Positions 52,522-61,851 of a DNA stretch of 64,000 bases are shown here, piece after piece (within the stretch, counting starts at the first letter, position 1; every line of letters begins with the position of its first letter). The translations under genes were made by a program, and so were the position numbers. This DNA comes from CAIXSC01 sp046349915 (GTDB lineage: Bacteria > Planctomycetota > Planctomycetia > Pirellulales > Pirellulaceae): assembly GCA_046349915.1 (NCBI GenBank), contig JAXMBL010000003.1, positions 744,001-808,000 on the forward strand, given 5' to 3'. The notes beneath the pieces are model-generated. The model searched no databases. It was not told the origin of the DNA and saw only the letters and a list, made by a program, of their open reading frames with translations.

Positions 52522-54108
52522 TCACTCACCGGGACCGGCCGCGGCGACCTCGGGCGGAGCGCTGGCAGCGTGCTTGGTGAAATTCTCTCGGAATAGTTTT
52601 GCGAGTCGCTGGGCAGAGGCTTCGTATGCGGCGGGATCTTTCCAGGCGTGTCGAGGCATCAACAACTCGTTAGGTACATCGGGACAGGCCGTAACCGTAC
52701 GCATGCCAAAAATGGGGTCGACGGAAGTCGGCGCCGAAGCTAACTCGCCTCGGTGGATGGCGTCGATCATGGCACGGGTGTAACGCAACTTAATGCGCGA
52801 GCCAACCCCAGGGCCGCCGCCTGACCAGCCTGTATTTACCAACCAGACATGAGCGCCATGCCGCCGCATTTTCTCCGCGAGCAACTCGGCATAGCGTCCT
52901 GGAGGACAGGCCAAGAACGGTCCGCCAAAGCAGGGTGAGAAGGTCGCCGTAGGTTCTGAAACTCCCATTTCGGTCCCGGCCACTTTCGCGGTGTAGCCGC
53001 TGATAAAGTGGTACATCGCCTGTTCTGGCGAAAGACGGCTGACGGGCGGCAGCACGCCGAATGCATCGCAGGTCAAGAAGATCAAGTCGGTCGGGTGGCC
53101 CGCCATGCAGGGGATACGAGTGTTCGCGATAAACTCGATGGGGTAGGCCCCGCGAGTGTTTTGAGTAATGGTCGTATCGCTGAAGTCGACTCGATGCGTG
53201 TCGGGCTCATACACCACGTTTTCCAGGACCGCGCCAAACTTGAGTGCGCGGTAGATGTCCGGTTCCGATTCGGCGGACAAATCGATTGCTTTCGCGTAAC
53301 AGCCTCCCTCGATATTGAACACCCCTTCGTCGGTCCAGCAGTGTTCGTCATCGCCGATCAATTGTCGTTTGGGATCGGCGGAGAGAGTGGTCTTGCCGGT
53401 ACCGGAGAGTCCGAATAAGAGCGACGAGCGGCCGGTTGCGGGATCGGCGGTCGCCGAACAGTGCATGGAGAGCACGCCGCGTTGAGGCATGAGGTAGTTC
53501 ATCAGAGTGAACACCCCCTTCTTCATTTCGCCGGCATACTCGGTGCCCAGAATGACCATTTCGCGAGTGCGCAGGTGAATGTCGACGCTCGTCTTGGAGG
53601 TCATTCCTGGCGTGCGCCGGTTCGCGGGAAAACGCCCCGCGTTATAGATCACTGCGTCGGGCTCGCCAAAGTCGGCCAATTCTTCGCGGTTGGGGCGAAT
53701 CAACATCGTGTGCATGAAGAGCGCGTGATAAGGACGCGAGCAGATGACTCGCACCTTAACTCGGTATCGCGGGTCCCAGCCGGCGTAGCCATCGACGACG
53801 TAGAGCTTGTGTCGAGTGTTGAGGTAATCGCGAGCCCGTTCGAGATTAATAGCGAACGTCTCTTCGTTGATCGGGATATTGACCGAGCCCCACCAGACAT
53901 GCTGTTCGGACTCTGGTTCGCGCACGACTCGCTTGTCGGTGGGACTTCGCCCGGTCTTGCTGCCCGAGAAAGCGATTAGGGCGCCGGTATCGGCGATGAC
54001 GCAGTCAGGCTCTTCGGCGAGTGCCTCGGCGTAGAGCTTTGCCGGGGATAGATTGCGACAGACATTCGCAACATGAAGGCCGTACTGTTGTAACGGTAAC
54101 TCGCGCAT
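52522..54108 (-). CDS. pckA: Phosphoenolpyruvate carboxykinase (ATP)
   Basis: A 528-residue enzyme; the ATG at 54108 has aaggag about ten bases upstream and gives the normal PckA length, unlike 54138. The kinase-1a P-loop is GLSGTGKTTLSADP (from 233), metal ligands are in IGDDEH (251-256), and RFPANRR and KRHGAHVWLVNTGWSGG-like MRRHGAHVWLVNTGWSGG are typical of the ATP form. It converts oxaloacetate and ATP to PEP, CO2 and ADP in gluconeogenesis. It stands alone, transcribed in the same direction as fur across a 90-base gap. Confidence 0.95.
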   Translation of the reverse strand: MRELPLQQYGLHVANVCRNLSPAKLYAEALAEEPDCVIADTGALIAFSGSKTGRSPTDKRVVREPESEQHVWWGSVNIPINEETFAINLERARDYLNTRHKLYVVDGYAGWDPRYRVKVRVICSRPYHALFMHTMLIRPNREELADFGEPDAVIYNAGRFPANRRTPGMTSKTSVDIHLRTREMVILGTEYAGEMKKGVFTLMNYLMPQRGVLSMHCSATADPATGRSSLLFGLSGTGKTTLSADPKRQLIGDDEHCWTDEGVFNIEGGCYAKAIDLSAESEPDIYRALKFGAVLENVVYEPDTHRVDFSDTTITQNTRGAYPIEFIANTRIPCMAGHPTDLIFLTCDAFGVLPPVSRLSPEQAMYHFISGYTAKVAGTEMGVSEPTATFSPCFGGPFLACPPGRYAELLAEKMRRHGAHVWLVNTGWSGGGPGVGSRIKLRYTRAMIDAIHRGELASAPTSVDPIFGMRTVTACPDVPNELLMPRHAWKDPAAYEASAQRLAKLFRENFTKHAASAPPEVAAAGPGE

Positions 54109-54275
54109 GGCGGGGGATCTCCTTTCCCGAAGACGCATGGAAGCCTTGCGTCCACAAATTAGACTTGGATGCGGTAAGCCGCTCGGTGCGCGGCCGCCCG
54201 CCCGCCTTCCACCGGTTGTAACAGACCGGGCTCACTTCTCCCAGCGGGGCGTGAAGGTTGCTTGGGCGCACGAAA

Positions 54276-54299
54276 AAAGCGGCGAGTGATCGCCGCTTT
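54276..54299 (-). terminator. Rho-independent terminator for the lipoprotein gene
   Basis: AAAGCGGCGA (54276-54285) pairs with TCGCCGCTTT (54290-54299) around loop GTGA. Read on the minus strand the stem is followed by TTTTTT. It lies about 98 bases after the stop of the gene at 54397-54831 and before pckA. Confidence 0.8.
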
Positions 54300-54345
54300 C
54301 GTTAAGTTCGTCGGCCTGTCTTGTTCGGTCGCGAAGAGAGATTTA

Positions 54346-54372
54346 GGGCGGCTGACCATAGGAAAGCCGCCC
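54346..54372. terminator. Second hairpin between the lipoprotein gene and pckA
   Basis: GGGCGGCT (54346-54353) and AGCCGCCC (54365-54372) form a perfect eight-base stem with an 11-base loop, directly after the lipoprotein stop. There is no strong T-run. Confidence 0.45.
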
Positions 54373-54396
54373 GATTCACTTCTGACATCCCAGGAA

Positions 54397-54831
54397 CTAC
54401 TCAGCCGTGAGCTCAAAATTGACTTCGGTGTCGCCCGCCTTGACCTCAGCCTTCAGGTCAGTGGTGGCAGGGTCGATGTACTTAGCCGGCACGCCCGTGG
54501 GCGCCGCAGCCTTTCCTTCCATCGAAGCCTTCATGGCTTCTTCTGGCGACAAGTTGGACGAGGGAGGCGTGACTATCACCTTGTAAGATCCCACGGGGAT
54601 CCCACCCATCGTCTTAAAGTTGCCGCTCGAATCAATTGCCGCGGTGCCGCCGCCCTTGTCGCCCACGAAGGCCAACGTGCAACCTGCAGGCAGTGAACCG
54701 CCTTGCATGGTGACCTTGCCGTGTAGATCGCCCTTAGGGGTGTTGTCACCGCCGCATCCAACTAGCGTCATCGCGGCCACGAGCAACATCGGGATGATTG
54801 CCAAGCTCTTCTTGCCAATGCCCATCTTCAT
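54397..54831 (-). CDS. Small lipoprotein with carboxypeptidase-regulatory-like fold
   Basis: A 144-residue lipoprotein. The signal IIPMLLVAAMTLVGC has the lipobox LVGC (Cys about 26). The remainder, GDLHGKVTMQGGSLPAGCTLAFV to GIPVGSYKVIVTPPS, is the beta-sandwich of CarboxypepD_reg-like domains, and TEVNFELTAE closes it. In planctomycetes such small lipoproteins commonly follow DUF1559 genes, as here (149 bases after). Role unknown; probably outer-membrane or periplasmic. A terminator lies upstream at 54874-54906, so it likely has its own promoter. Confidence 0.8.
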   Translation of the reverse strand: MKMGIGKKSLAIIPMLLVAAMTLVGCGGDNTPKGDLHGKVTMQGGSLPAGCTLAFVGDKGGGTAAIDSSGNFKTMGGIPVGSYKVIVTPPSSNLSPEEAMKASMEGKAAAPTGVPAKYIDPATTDLKAEVKAGDTEVNFELTAE

Positions 54832-54873
54832 GTCACATCCATTCTCAATTTGAAAAGATCCACTGCAAAAAAG

Positions 54874-54906
54874 AGACGCTGCCCTTCCCGCTGAAGGCCA
54901 GCGTCT
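54874..54906 (-). terminator. Rho-independent terminator of the DUF1559 gene
   Basis: AGACGCTG (54874-54881) pairs with CAGCGTCT (54899-54906). On the minus strand the stem is followed by CTTTTTTG. It lies 74 bases after the DUF1559 stop at 54980. Confidence 0.75.
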
Positions 54907-54979
54907 TCGTTCTCAAGTTTGTCGAGTGTGCCGCCGCCGTTAAGTGCGATGACGGCACTTTGCTCAACTTAATCGTGCA

Positions 54980-55996
54980 CTACCAGTTGCCGATCACGCC
55001 GCCGTCATCACGCGTTCCCAAACGCAACAGCGTGAGCATGTCGGTCGTGGCGGATGCAAAGCGGACGCTGCCATCGAGCAAACCGACCATCACTCCACCC
55101 GGGTGAGCCGACAGCATGGGGTTGTTGTTCCCCTTATTATCGTTGACGCCAGGCAGGTTGAAGGTCTTTTTGTTGTTGATCTGGTAGCGGAAGGTCATCA
55201 GGTTGAATGTACGTTCGCCTCCGTAGCCGGCGTCGATGCCGGTCGAGCCGCCACCCATGATCCAGCCGTGCGGATAGCCTTGGTCGACGCGACGCTTGGT
55301 GACGTTGTTTTCCAAGGCGTAGTCCGAGGTCTCGGCAATCACGATCACGTTCGACGTGCCGTCCGTCGCGGCAGCCATGTTCAGCGACTGATTGGGCACC
55401 AGCATTCCACCGCTCGAGGTGATACCGCTCGTCGTGCCGCCACCGCAGCAGCTCTGGCCAACGCGGACGCGAGTTTCAGTGAAACCGGTCACGGACGGGA
55501 CCGACTGCGTGCCGTCCACAGCACCCGACACGCCGCCGTAAGACGGCATGCATTGCTGAACCGTGGGAGTGCCGTTTGTTCCCGTGTCATGGAAAACAGG
55601 CAGCGGGCTCGACGGGCAACGCATCCACTTGATGTTCAGGTTGGTAACCAGAACTGCATTGTTCGCGTTGTTGTAGGTCCATGCGCTGCTGTTCGACGCA
55701 TGATCATACTTATCAAACACTGCGCCTTGCTCTGCGAACGGCAGCAAACCGACCCAGAACGACGGACCCCAGCCATTGTGGTACCGCACGCCATACGGCA
55801 GGTTGCCGTGGGTGTCATGGTAGTTGTGCAAGGCCAAGCCAATCTGCTTCAAGTTATTGCTGCAGCTCGATCGACGAGCTGCCTCGCGCGCGGCCTGAAC
55901 GGCCGGCAACAACAACGCGACCAAAACGCCAATGATGGCGATAACTACGAGCAGTTCCACTAGGGTGAAACCGGCTCTGCCTGGACGACGAACCAT
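54980..55996 (-). CDS. DUF1559 prepilin-like protein
   Basis: A 338-residue protein; the ATG at 55996 has a gaggag site. It opens with a type IV prepilin signal, GRAGFTLVELLVVIAIIG (Glu at position +5 after the cut), then ALLLPAVQAAREAARRSSCSNNLKQIGLALHNYHDTHGNLP. The DUF1559 domain fills the rest with the family ending LSAHPGGVMVGLLDGSVRFAS. Planctomycetes have tens to hundreds of these surface or pseudopilin-like proteins of unknown role. Its terminator is at 54874-54906. The 288-base gap upstream to 56284 holds no gene. Confidence 0.93.
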   Translation of the reverse strand: MVRRPGRAGFTLVELLVVIAIIGVLVALLLPAVQAAREAARRSSCSNNLKQIGLALHNYHDTHGNLPYGVRYHNGWGPSFWVGLLPFAEQGAVFDKYDHASNSSAWTYNNANNAVLVTNLNIKWMRCPSSPLPVFHDTGTNGTPTVQQCMPSYGGVSGAVDGTQSVPSVTGFTETRVRVGQSCCGGGTTSGITSSGGMLVPNQSLNMAAATDGTSNVIVIAETSDYALENNVTKRRVDQGYPHGWIMGGGSTGIDAGYGGERTFNLMTFRYQINNKKTFNLPGVNDNKGNNNPMLSAHPGGVMVGLLDGSVRFASATTDMLTLLRLGTRDDGGVIGNW

Positions 55997-56284
55997 CGTA
56001 ACCTGCTCCTCTGTTTGAAGATACGGTGAGAAAATGGCAAAAAATGCGCATGCGATCACCCGCTAGTGGATCGCCACAGCTCTTTATCGTGCCGTAAGGG
56101 CGAAAAACAGTCAATGAGTATTTCTGCTAATCACACAAAATAAGCGAGCTGTAATGTGCCTGATGCTCCTGTTCGGCTGGCCAGAGATAGTTCGGATTGG
56201 CGTGTGACTGTGGCCGCCCATTCCTCCTTTCCAGGCGCGCTTACCCAGGAGTGGGTCTGTTGGTAGTTTTTTCGTCCGGCTGCC

Positions 56285-59200
56285 CTATCGAGCGACTCGC
56301 AGGGGTTCCGCAGTCCCCCGACCTTCCACCAAGCACCATTCCGCATTCACCGGCAAGTCACGAAACGTCTCCACTTTGCCGCCCCGCCAGTGGACTGTTA
56401 ACTCGTCCACTCGGTCAGCCGATCCCACGCCAACCACCAAGTGCCGCTGGTTTCGGCTGACGAAACCGTCCCCACCCGTCAATTGCTTGTGCCAAGTCAT
56501 TCCGTCCGCCGAGAGTGTGAGCCGCGTCCCCGTGGCGTCTCGTTCGCCCACTGTCCCCACTAACTTGAAGGTCACCTGATTGCCCGAGGTCGATGTGTGG
56601 TTCTCCAGTAGAGCGGGAGCGGCGTCGATGTGAGTCGAGCAAAAATCTTCGCGGCCGTCACGATTCCAGTCGAGCCGAGCTAAGCCGCGCCCCAGGTGCT
56701 CCTCTTGGAAATACTCTCCCAAGCCACTCGCAGGCAACTCGACGAATTTTCCCGATCCGATATTGCGATAGCATTGAGCCGGCATGTGGAACGGAATACG
56801 GTCGTAGCTGAAGTCGTTGACGTGTCCATTGACCAGGACAAGGTCAGACCAGCCATCCAGGTCCGCATCCAAGAACTGAGTCCCCCAGCCCATCTTGGGG
56901 AAACTCGATTCATACATCCCCGCCTTGCGAATCGAATCGACGAACCCACCCGCTTCGTCTCGCAAATAGAGTGCGTTGGGCTCACGGTAGAAGTTTGTCA
57001 CGTAGAGGTCGAGTCGGCCGTTGCCATCGGCGTCATCGGCCGCGATTCCCATGGATGCTTGGGCACGTCCTTGGTCATCGAAAGCCACTCCCTCAAGCAA
57101 GCCGTCCTCGGTGAAACGCGGCACTCGACCCGCAGGCCCCTCGCTGTTGCGAAACAGGAAATTGGCCGTCGTGTCGTTGGCGACAAACACTCCAAGTCGC
57201 CCCGTGTGATCAAAGTCAGCCACTAACAGCCCCAGGCCTTTTCCGTCGGGGGCGACAAGGCCGGCATCTTCGGTCACATCGCGAAATCGCCCCTCGCCAT
57301 CACTCAAGTACAACCGGTCTTGTTCCCCGCGAAATAACGTCGGTCCGCATTGCACGGGTCGGCCGTGTGACACGCAGGCATGGACGAAAACCTCAGGGCC
57401 GGCGAGATAGTTCAGGACGTACAGATCCGGATGACCATCGTCGTTAAAGTCTGCGAACGCGGCGCCCATTGTCCATTTGTCGCCTGCGACGCCGCTATCG
57501 ATCGTGACATCCCGAAACGTGCCGTCTCCTTGGTTGCGGTACAAGCGATTCGGACCAATATTGCCGACGTACAGGTCGGTCCAGCCATCGTTGTCAAAGT
57601 CGCCGGCCGTCGCGCTGCAAGAAAAGCCGGTGTCGCCCAAGCCCGCCGACTCCGTCACCTCAATAAACCGCTCCCCTTGGATGTTTCGGTACAAGCGGTC
57701 TCGATGCGAGACATTCGAACCGTCGACCGGCCAGCGGCAACCTTGCGTGAAGTACAGATCGGGCCAGCCATCGTTGTCGTAGTCCAAGACGGCGACGCCA
57801 CCCCCGTTAAACTCGAACATGTAGGCGCGGCCCGCGTCGGGATCGGTGCCGTTGTGGTAGCGAAAGTTGATCCCCGCCTTCGCCGCTACATTCAGAAAAC
57901 GGATGCTTGCTCCCAAGCCTGCTGTTTCGCTCCCGCTCGCACCGGTCCCCGCCATTGTAGGTCTGCTGGCGCCTGAGCCCTTGCCGGTCTTGCCGAGGGA
58001 ATCTGAGTCCGCACCATTCCCGTGAAGTCCACCGGCCACGGCCCCTTCGGCAATGGACGTTCGGCGACCGTTAGCGATAGGCGATCGTCCGAAGTCCGGG
58101 AGCGGCAAGTGCGAGAAATCATGACGATTCGCGGGGTCAAAGGTGCTTGTCGTCATAGAGTTAATGCTGGGAAGTTGTCGGGCTAATCGTTCGTATTCGG
58201 TCACCGCCCAGGAGGGGGGCTGGCGGAATCCGAGCAGCGATCGGTACCAGGAGGCTGCTTCCCAATGTCTTCCAAGCCCCTCCAAATCGACCGCGATCTT
58301 CTCAAATACCTCGACTCCTTCGCCGATTTCACGGATCCCATATTCGATGCGATTCAAGAGACGCGAACGCTCGGCGAACTCGCGTGCCGCCTGCTTCTCG
58401 CCAATCGCCGCCAGCGCTTGAGCAAGTTGGTGGTTGGCCTGTGTATGATGTGGGTGCAGTTTGATTGCTTCCCAAAAACACCGTACCGCCGCCTGTCGCT
58501 GCCCATGCTGATTCGCCCATAGGCCGCGATTCACCCAGATGTCAGGGTGAGCCGGCAGTTCCAGCGGTAATTCCGAGTGCCAACGTTGGAAGCCCGCTTC
58601 ATCCCCAGCCGTCAACAATAGACGCCCAAGTCTCGCTTGCGCCTCCGTGATGCGAGCATCATGGGCAAGTACTTTGTCGAGCAGTTCCCGAGCAGTGTCG
58701 TGCTCGCCGGTCCGCATCGCCTCGCAGGCTTTGCCCAGCAGCGGCAGGGGATCGTCTGGCACGGCCTGCAAACAGGCCGCCACGAATTGCTCTTCGCGTA
58801 ACGCGACCGATTCGGTGGAGCCGATCATCATCAGGTGATCGCCGCCCACTTCGCCAGCTCGCAACAATGTCCACAGCGTGGGCAGGGATTCGTAAGTTCG
58901 TGCCTGCGTCTGTAGCAGGTAAGTCAAATCGGCGGATGCGTCCAGGTCATGCGGGTTTCGCGCCAGAACTCGACGCAACAACGCCTCTGACTCACGCAAT
59001 TTTCCCACTCGCAGCAAGCGATTCGCTCGCCCATAAAGAGCGCGAACACCATACAGTGAATCGTCCTCGGGGATCCGAGCAAAATAGTCGATCGCTCGCC
59101 TGGGATCTCGCAGCTTCTTCGCGCTCTCGCCGGCGATGATCAAGGCTTCTGTCGAGTCAGGGTGGTCGCGCAGGTACTCGATCGCCAAACGTTCGGCATC

Positions 59201-59485
59201 TACGTGTCGGTCCTCTGAGAAGGCGCGTTGAGCGGCTCGCAGGACTTTCTTCTTACCGGGGGAGATGCAAGGGGTGGCGACGACAAACGCGCCCAACACA
59301 ATCACCAGCGACAACGCCACGACAGCAATTCGCTCCACGATCGGCAGCTTTGTAGGTTGGGCTGGAGGATGATTGCCAGCGGGTGGCCGTGCTGCGGCGG
59401 CTGGCACGGGGGTCACTCCGTTTCCCAACGCTGATCCTGGTGTCGCTTGGTTCGCAGAACTTTGCGAAGACTCGCCATGGCTCAT
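56285..59485 (-). CDS. Large TPR + FG-GAP/VCBS + UnbV/ASPIC fusion protein
   Basis: A 1066-residue membrane-anchored protein; the ATG at 59485 lies two bases after the 65-residue upstream gene's stop. One membrane segment occurs near 50-72 (RIAVVALSLVIVLGAFVVA). TPR helices fill ~75-430 (ALLRRVLARNPHDLDASADL, AVRCFWEAIKLHPHHTQAN). After a Ser/Gly-rich linker the FG-GAP propeller begins near 530 with calcium-type repeats DYDNDGWPDLY, DFDNDGWTDLY and DFNDDGHPDLY. The UnbV/ASPIC domain (~968-1045, VGVGSADRVDELTVHWRGG) closes it. Such CRTAC1-like proteins are thought to be extracellular and calcium-binding. Function unknown. Confidence 0.88.
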   Translation of the reverse strand: MSHGESSQSSANQATPGSALGNGVTPVPAAAARPPAGNHPPAQPTKLPIVERIAVVALSLVIVLGAFVVATPCISPGKKKVLRAAQRAFSEDRHVDAERLAIEYLRDHPDSTEALIIAGESAKKLRDPRRAIDYFARIPEDDSLYGVRALYGRANRLLRVGKLRESEALLRRVLARNPHDLDASADLTYLLQTQARTYESLPTLWTLLRAGEVGGDHLMMIGSTESVALREEQFVAACLQAVPDDPLPLLGKACEAMRTGEHDTARELLDKVLAHDARITEAQARLGRLLLTAGDEAGFQRWHSELPLELPAHPDIWVNRGLWANQHGQRQAAVRCFWEAIKLHPHHTQANHQLAQALAAIGEKQAAREFAERSRLLNRIEYGIREIGEGVEVFEKIAVDLEGLGRHWEAASWYRSLLGFRQPPSWAVTEYERLARQLPSINSMTTSTFDPANRHDFSHLPLPDFGRSPIANGRRTSIAEGAVAGGLHGNGADSDSLGKTGKGSGASRPTMAGTGASGSETAGLGASIRFLNVAAKAGINFRYHNGTDPDAGRAYMFEFNGGGVAVLDYDNDGWPDLYFTQGCRWPVDGSNVSHRDRLYRNIQGERFIEVTESAGLGDTGFSCSATAGDFDNDGWTDLYVGNIGPNRLYRNQGDGTFRDVTIDSGVAGDKWTMGAAFADFNDDGHPDLYVLNYLAGPEVFVHACVSHGRPVQCGPTLFRGEQDRLYLSDGEGRFRDVTEDAGLVAPDGKGLGLLVADFDHTGRLGVFVANDTTANFLFRNSEGPAGRVPRFTEDGLLEGVAFDDQGRAQASMGIAADDADGNGRLDLYVTNFYREPNALYLRDEAGGFVDSIRKAGMYESSFPKMGWGTQFLDADLDGWSDLVLVNGHVNDFSYDRIPFHMPAQCYRNIGSGKFVELPASGLGEYFQEEHLGRGLARLDWNRDGREDFCSTHIDAAPALLENHTSTSGNQVTFKLVGTVGERDATGTRLTLSADGMTWHKQLTGGDGFVSRNQRHLVVGVGSADRVDELTVHWRGGKVETFRDLPVNAEWCLVEGRGTAEPLRVAR

Positions 59486-59487
59486 GT

Positions 59488-59685
59488 TCACGCTCCTGGC
59501 GAGGCGGTCCGGCGGTCCGAATACAGTCCCCACACCAGCAGCAAGGTGCCGATGGCCAGCAGCAAACCGGCCGCCGGATAAAGCACCTCTCGTACTCGAG
59601 GTTCGTTCGGGAAATTCGCCATATGGGCGTGGGCGAAGGCTTGTTCCGAAGTCAAAATCAATAACGCTCCCGCGATCGAACGCAT
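59488..59685 (-). CDS. Small membrane protein ahead of the TPR/FG-GAP gene
   Basis: A 65-residue protein (44 residues if started at the inner ATG). It has one or two hydrophobic segments, MRSIAGALLILTSEQAFAHA and VLYPAAGLLLAIGTLLLVWGLYS. Its stop is two bases from the next ATG, which strongly suggests co-translation. The ribosome site is weak. Family not recognised; it may be a membrane partner of the large protein. Confidence 0.5.
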   Translation of the reverse strand: MRSIAGALLILTSEQAFAHAHMANFPNEPRVREVLYPAAGLLLAIGTLLLVWGLYSDRRTASPGA

Positions 59686-59898
59686 GGCTGGGCCGCTTTG
59701 CTGGAGATCTCGAATGGCAGCTCGAATTGCAGCAAACGAAGCAATTCAACTCGAGCGAAGAACAAGGACGACGCCGGTCCCAACTGCTTCGCTAATGCGG
59801 GGCATTGCCAACCTGCGTCGAGTGACGCAAGATGCCTGCCAGACCAAGATCCCAGCCGCCTGCAGTTCTGGACCGCTCTTAATATAGGTAGCCCCGTC

Positions 59899-61851
59899 GT
59901 GACGTGCCACTCCCGCGAACAACCGATCCCACGGACGACGTGGTTAGTCTCTGCTTCCCGGGGCAGGTCAGGGCGATTGCGGGCGGTCTTTCCTCAATCT
60001 CGACGATCGGCGACGTGGTTCGTGTGGCACTGGGGCGCTTGTTGCTGCTTACTGATGACGGCTTGCAACCAAGCCTCCCCACCGGCGACTCCCGCACAGC
60101 CCACATCGTCCGCTAAGTCTTCCACCTCTTCCAAGTCTTCCGATTCGACCAAGGGACAGGCCGCCGCCTCGCGCCCCGAAACGGGCACGTCTCCCAGCAC
60201 GCCGCCGCCTTCGCAGGAGAAACTCGCGGCGCCGCGAGAGGACGATTGGTTTGCCGACGTGACGACCGAATCGCGGGTCGACTTCCGCTATCGAAATGGT
60301 CGCGAAGGAGGACAATACACGATTCTGGAAACGGTCGGCGGCGGAGTCGCCATGCTGGACTACGATGGCGACCACCAACTCGATTTGTACTTCCCAGGTG
60401 GTGGGGCCATCTCGTCTGCTTCACCTCCGCAAGTCACCGGCGCGCCGCCGGGGCTGTTTCGCAACTTGGGGGAGTGGAAATTTGCCGCGGTCACGGAACC
60501 GGCGGGTTTAGCTGACCCCGCGACATTTCGCGACGACTACACGCATGGCGCCATTGCGGCCGATTACGATCGAGATGGATTCGTGGATCTGTTCGTGACG
60601 GCTTACGGACGCTGTCGTTTGTTCCGCAATCAGGGCGATGGCACTTGGATGGATGGCACTAGCAGCGTTGCCTCGTCGTCGGGCCCGTCGTTTCCTGGAT
60701 GGAGCACCGCCGCTGCCTGGGCCGACATCGATAACGACGGGCTGCTCGACCTCTATGTCGGCCAATACCTCGACTGGAATCCTCGCCAGAATCCCACCTG
60801 CCTCGATGCACGAGGCCAACGGGATGTCTGCCCGCCTCAACGCTTCCCGCCCGCAGTGGATCGCCTGTTTCGCAATGTGGGCGATGGGACGTTTCAGGAG
60901 GTGACTGAAAAACTCCAGAACTCGGCCCCCGGCAGAGCACTTGGCGTGCTCGCGGCCGACCTCAATAACGACGGTCGTGTCGACTTTTACGTGGCGAATG
61001 ATGCGGGCGCCAACTTCCTTTATCTGGGCGCCGCGGACGGTTCGTTGGTCGATTCCGCGCTGACCGCGGGCGTCGCCTTTCAAGAGTTCGGATTGCCGGA
61101 AGGCAGCATGGGGGTCGACGCGGGCGACTTTAACGGCGACGGGCGAGCCGACCTGTGGGTGACCAATTTCGAGCTGGAAGACAACTCGCTGTACGTCGGC
61201 GAACCCGACGGACTGTATCGACACGCGACCGTCTCCGCTGGCCTCGCCGGCGTCTGTTTCGCCCAGGTGGGCTTCGGCACGGCGTTCGACGACCTCGATG
61301 GCGACGGTCGACAAGACCTGTTTGTGTTGAACGGTAACGTTTTCTATGGCGGCGGGCAGTCGGGATACCAGCAGCACGCATTCCTGTTTCGCAATCGCGA
61401 GGGGAAACGCTTTGAAAATGCAACGGTCCACGGAGGACCCTATTTTTCAGTGGGACATGCGGGCCGCGGCGCCGCGCTCGGCGATCTCGACAACGACGGC
61501 GACCTGGATCTGGTCACGGTTCACCAGAATGACCCCGTGACTCTGCTGCAAAATCGACGCCGTTCCGATCAGTGGGTGCGGCTGCGTTTACGGGGCGTTT
61601 CGCATAACTCTGAAGGGATCGGCGCCACGCTCCGCATCGTCGATGGCGACCGAGTATCCACTCGATGGGTGCGCAGCGGCGCTGGATACCTCTCTCAGTT
61701 TGATCCCCGCATGCTTGTCGCCGCCCGTGGCCCGGTGGACGTAACCGTCTTCTGGCCCGGCGGTCGCCGTGAACGATTCCCACAACTTTCTCCCGGACGG
61801 ACTCATGAAATCGTCGAAGGGCAGGGGCAAGACCCCCTCCCGGAAAACTGA
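59899..61851 (+). CDS. CRTAC1-like FG-GAP/VCBS + UnbV/ASPIC lipoprotein
   Basis: About 650 residues if started at the GTG at 59899; the frame runs back to 59698 and the start is uncertain. The segment WFVWHWGACCCLLMTAC ends in a lipobox (LMTAC), so it is likely a lipoprotein. A Ser/Thr/Pro linker is followed by the propeller (DYDGDHQLDLYF, DYDRDGFVDLFV, DIDNDGLLDLYV, DLNNDGRVDFYV, DFNGDGRADLWV, DLDGDGRQDLFV) and by the UnbV/ASPIC end (GYLSQFDPRMLVAARG, VTVFWPGGRRERF). It is a paralogue of the FG-GAP half of the gene at 56285 but without TPRs, which the next gene provides. Confidence 0.82.
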   Translation: MTCHSREQPIPRTTWLVSASRGRSGRLRAVFPQSRRSATWFVWHWGACCCLLMTACNQASPPATPAQPTSSAKSSTSSKSSDSTKGQAAASRPETGTSPSTPPPSQEKLAAPREDDWFADVTTESRVDFRYRNGREGGQYTILETVGGGVAMLDYDGDHQLDLYFPGGGAISSASPPQVTGAPPGLFRNLGEWKFAAVTEPAGLADPATFRDDYTHGAIAADYDRDGFVDLFVTAYGRCRLFRNQGDGTWMDGTSSVASSSGPSFPGWSTAAAWADIDNDGLLDLYVGQYLDWNPRQNPTCLDARGQRDVCPPQRFPPAVDRLFRNVGDGTFQEVTEKLQNSAPGRALGVLAADLNNDGRVDFYVANDAGANFLYLGAADGSLVDSALTAGVAFQEFGLPEGSMGVDAGDFNGDGRADLWVTNFELEDNSLYVGEPDGLYRHATVSAGLAGVCFAQVGFGTAFDDLDGDGRQDLFVLNGNVFYGGGQSGYQQHAFLFRNREGKRFENATVHGGPYFSVGHAGRGAALGDLDNDGDLDLVTVHQNDPVTLLQNRRRSDQWVRLRLRGVSHNSEGIGATLRIVDGDRVSTRWVRSGAGYLSQFDPRMLVAARGPVDVTVFWPGGRRERFPQLSPGRTHEIVEGQGQDPLPEN

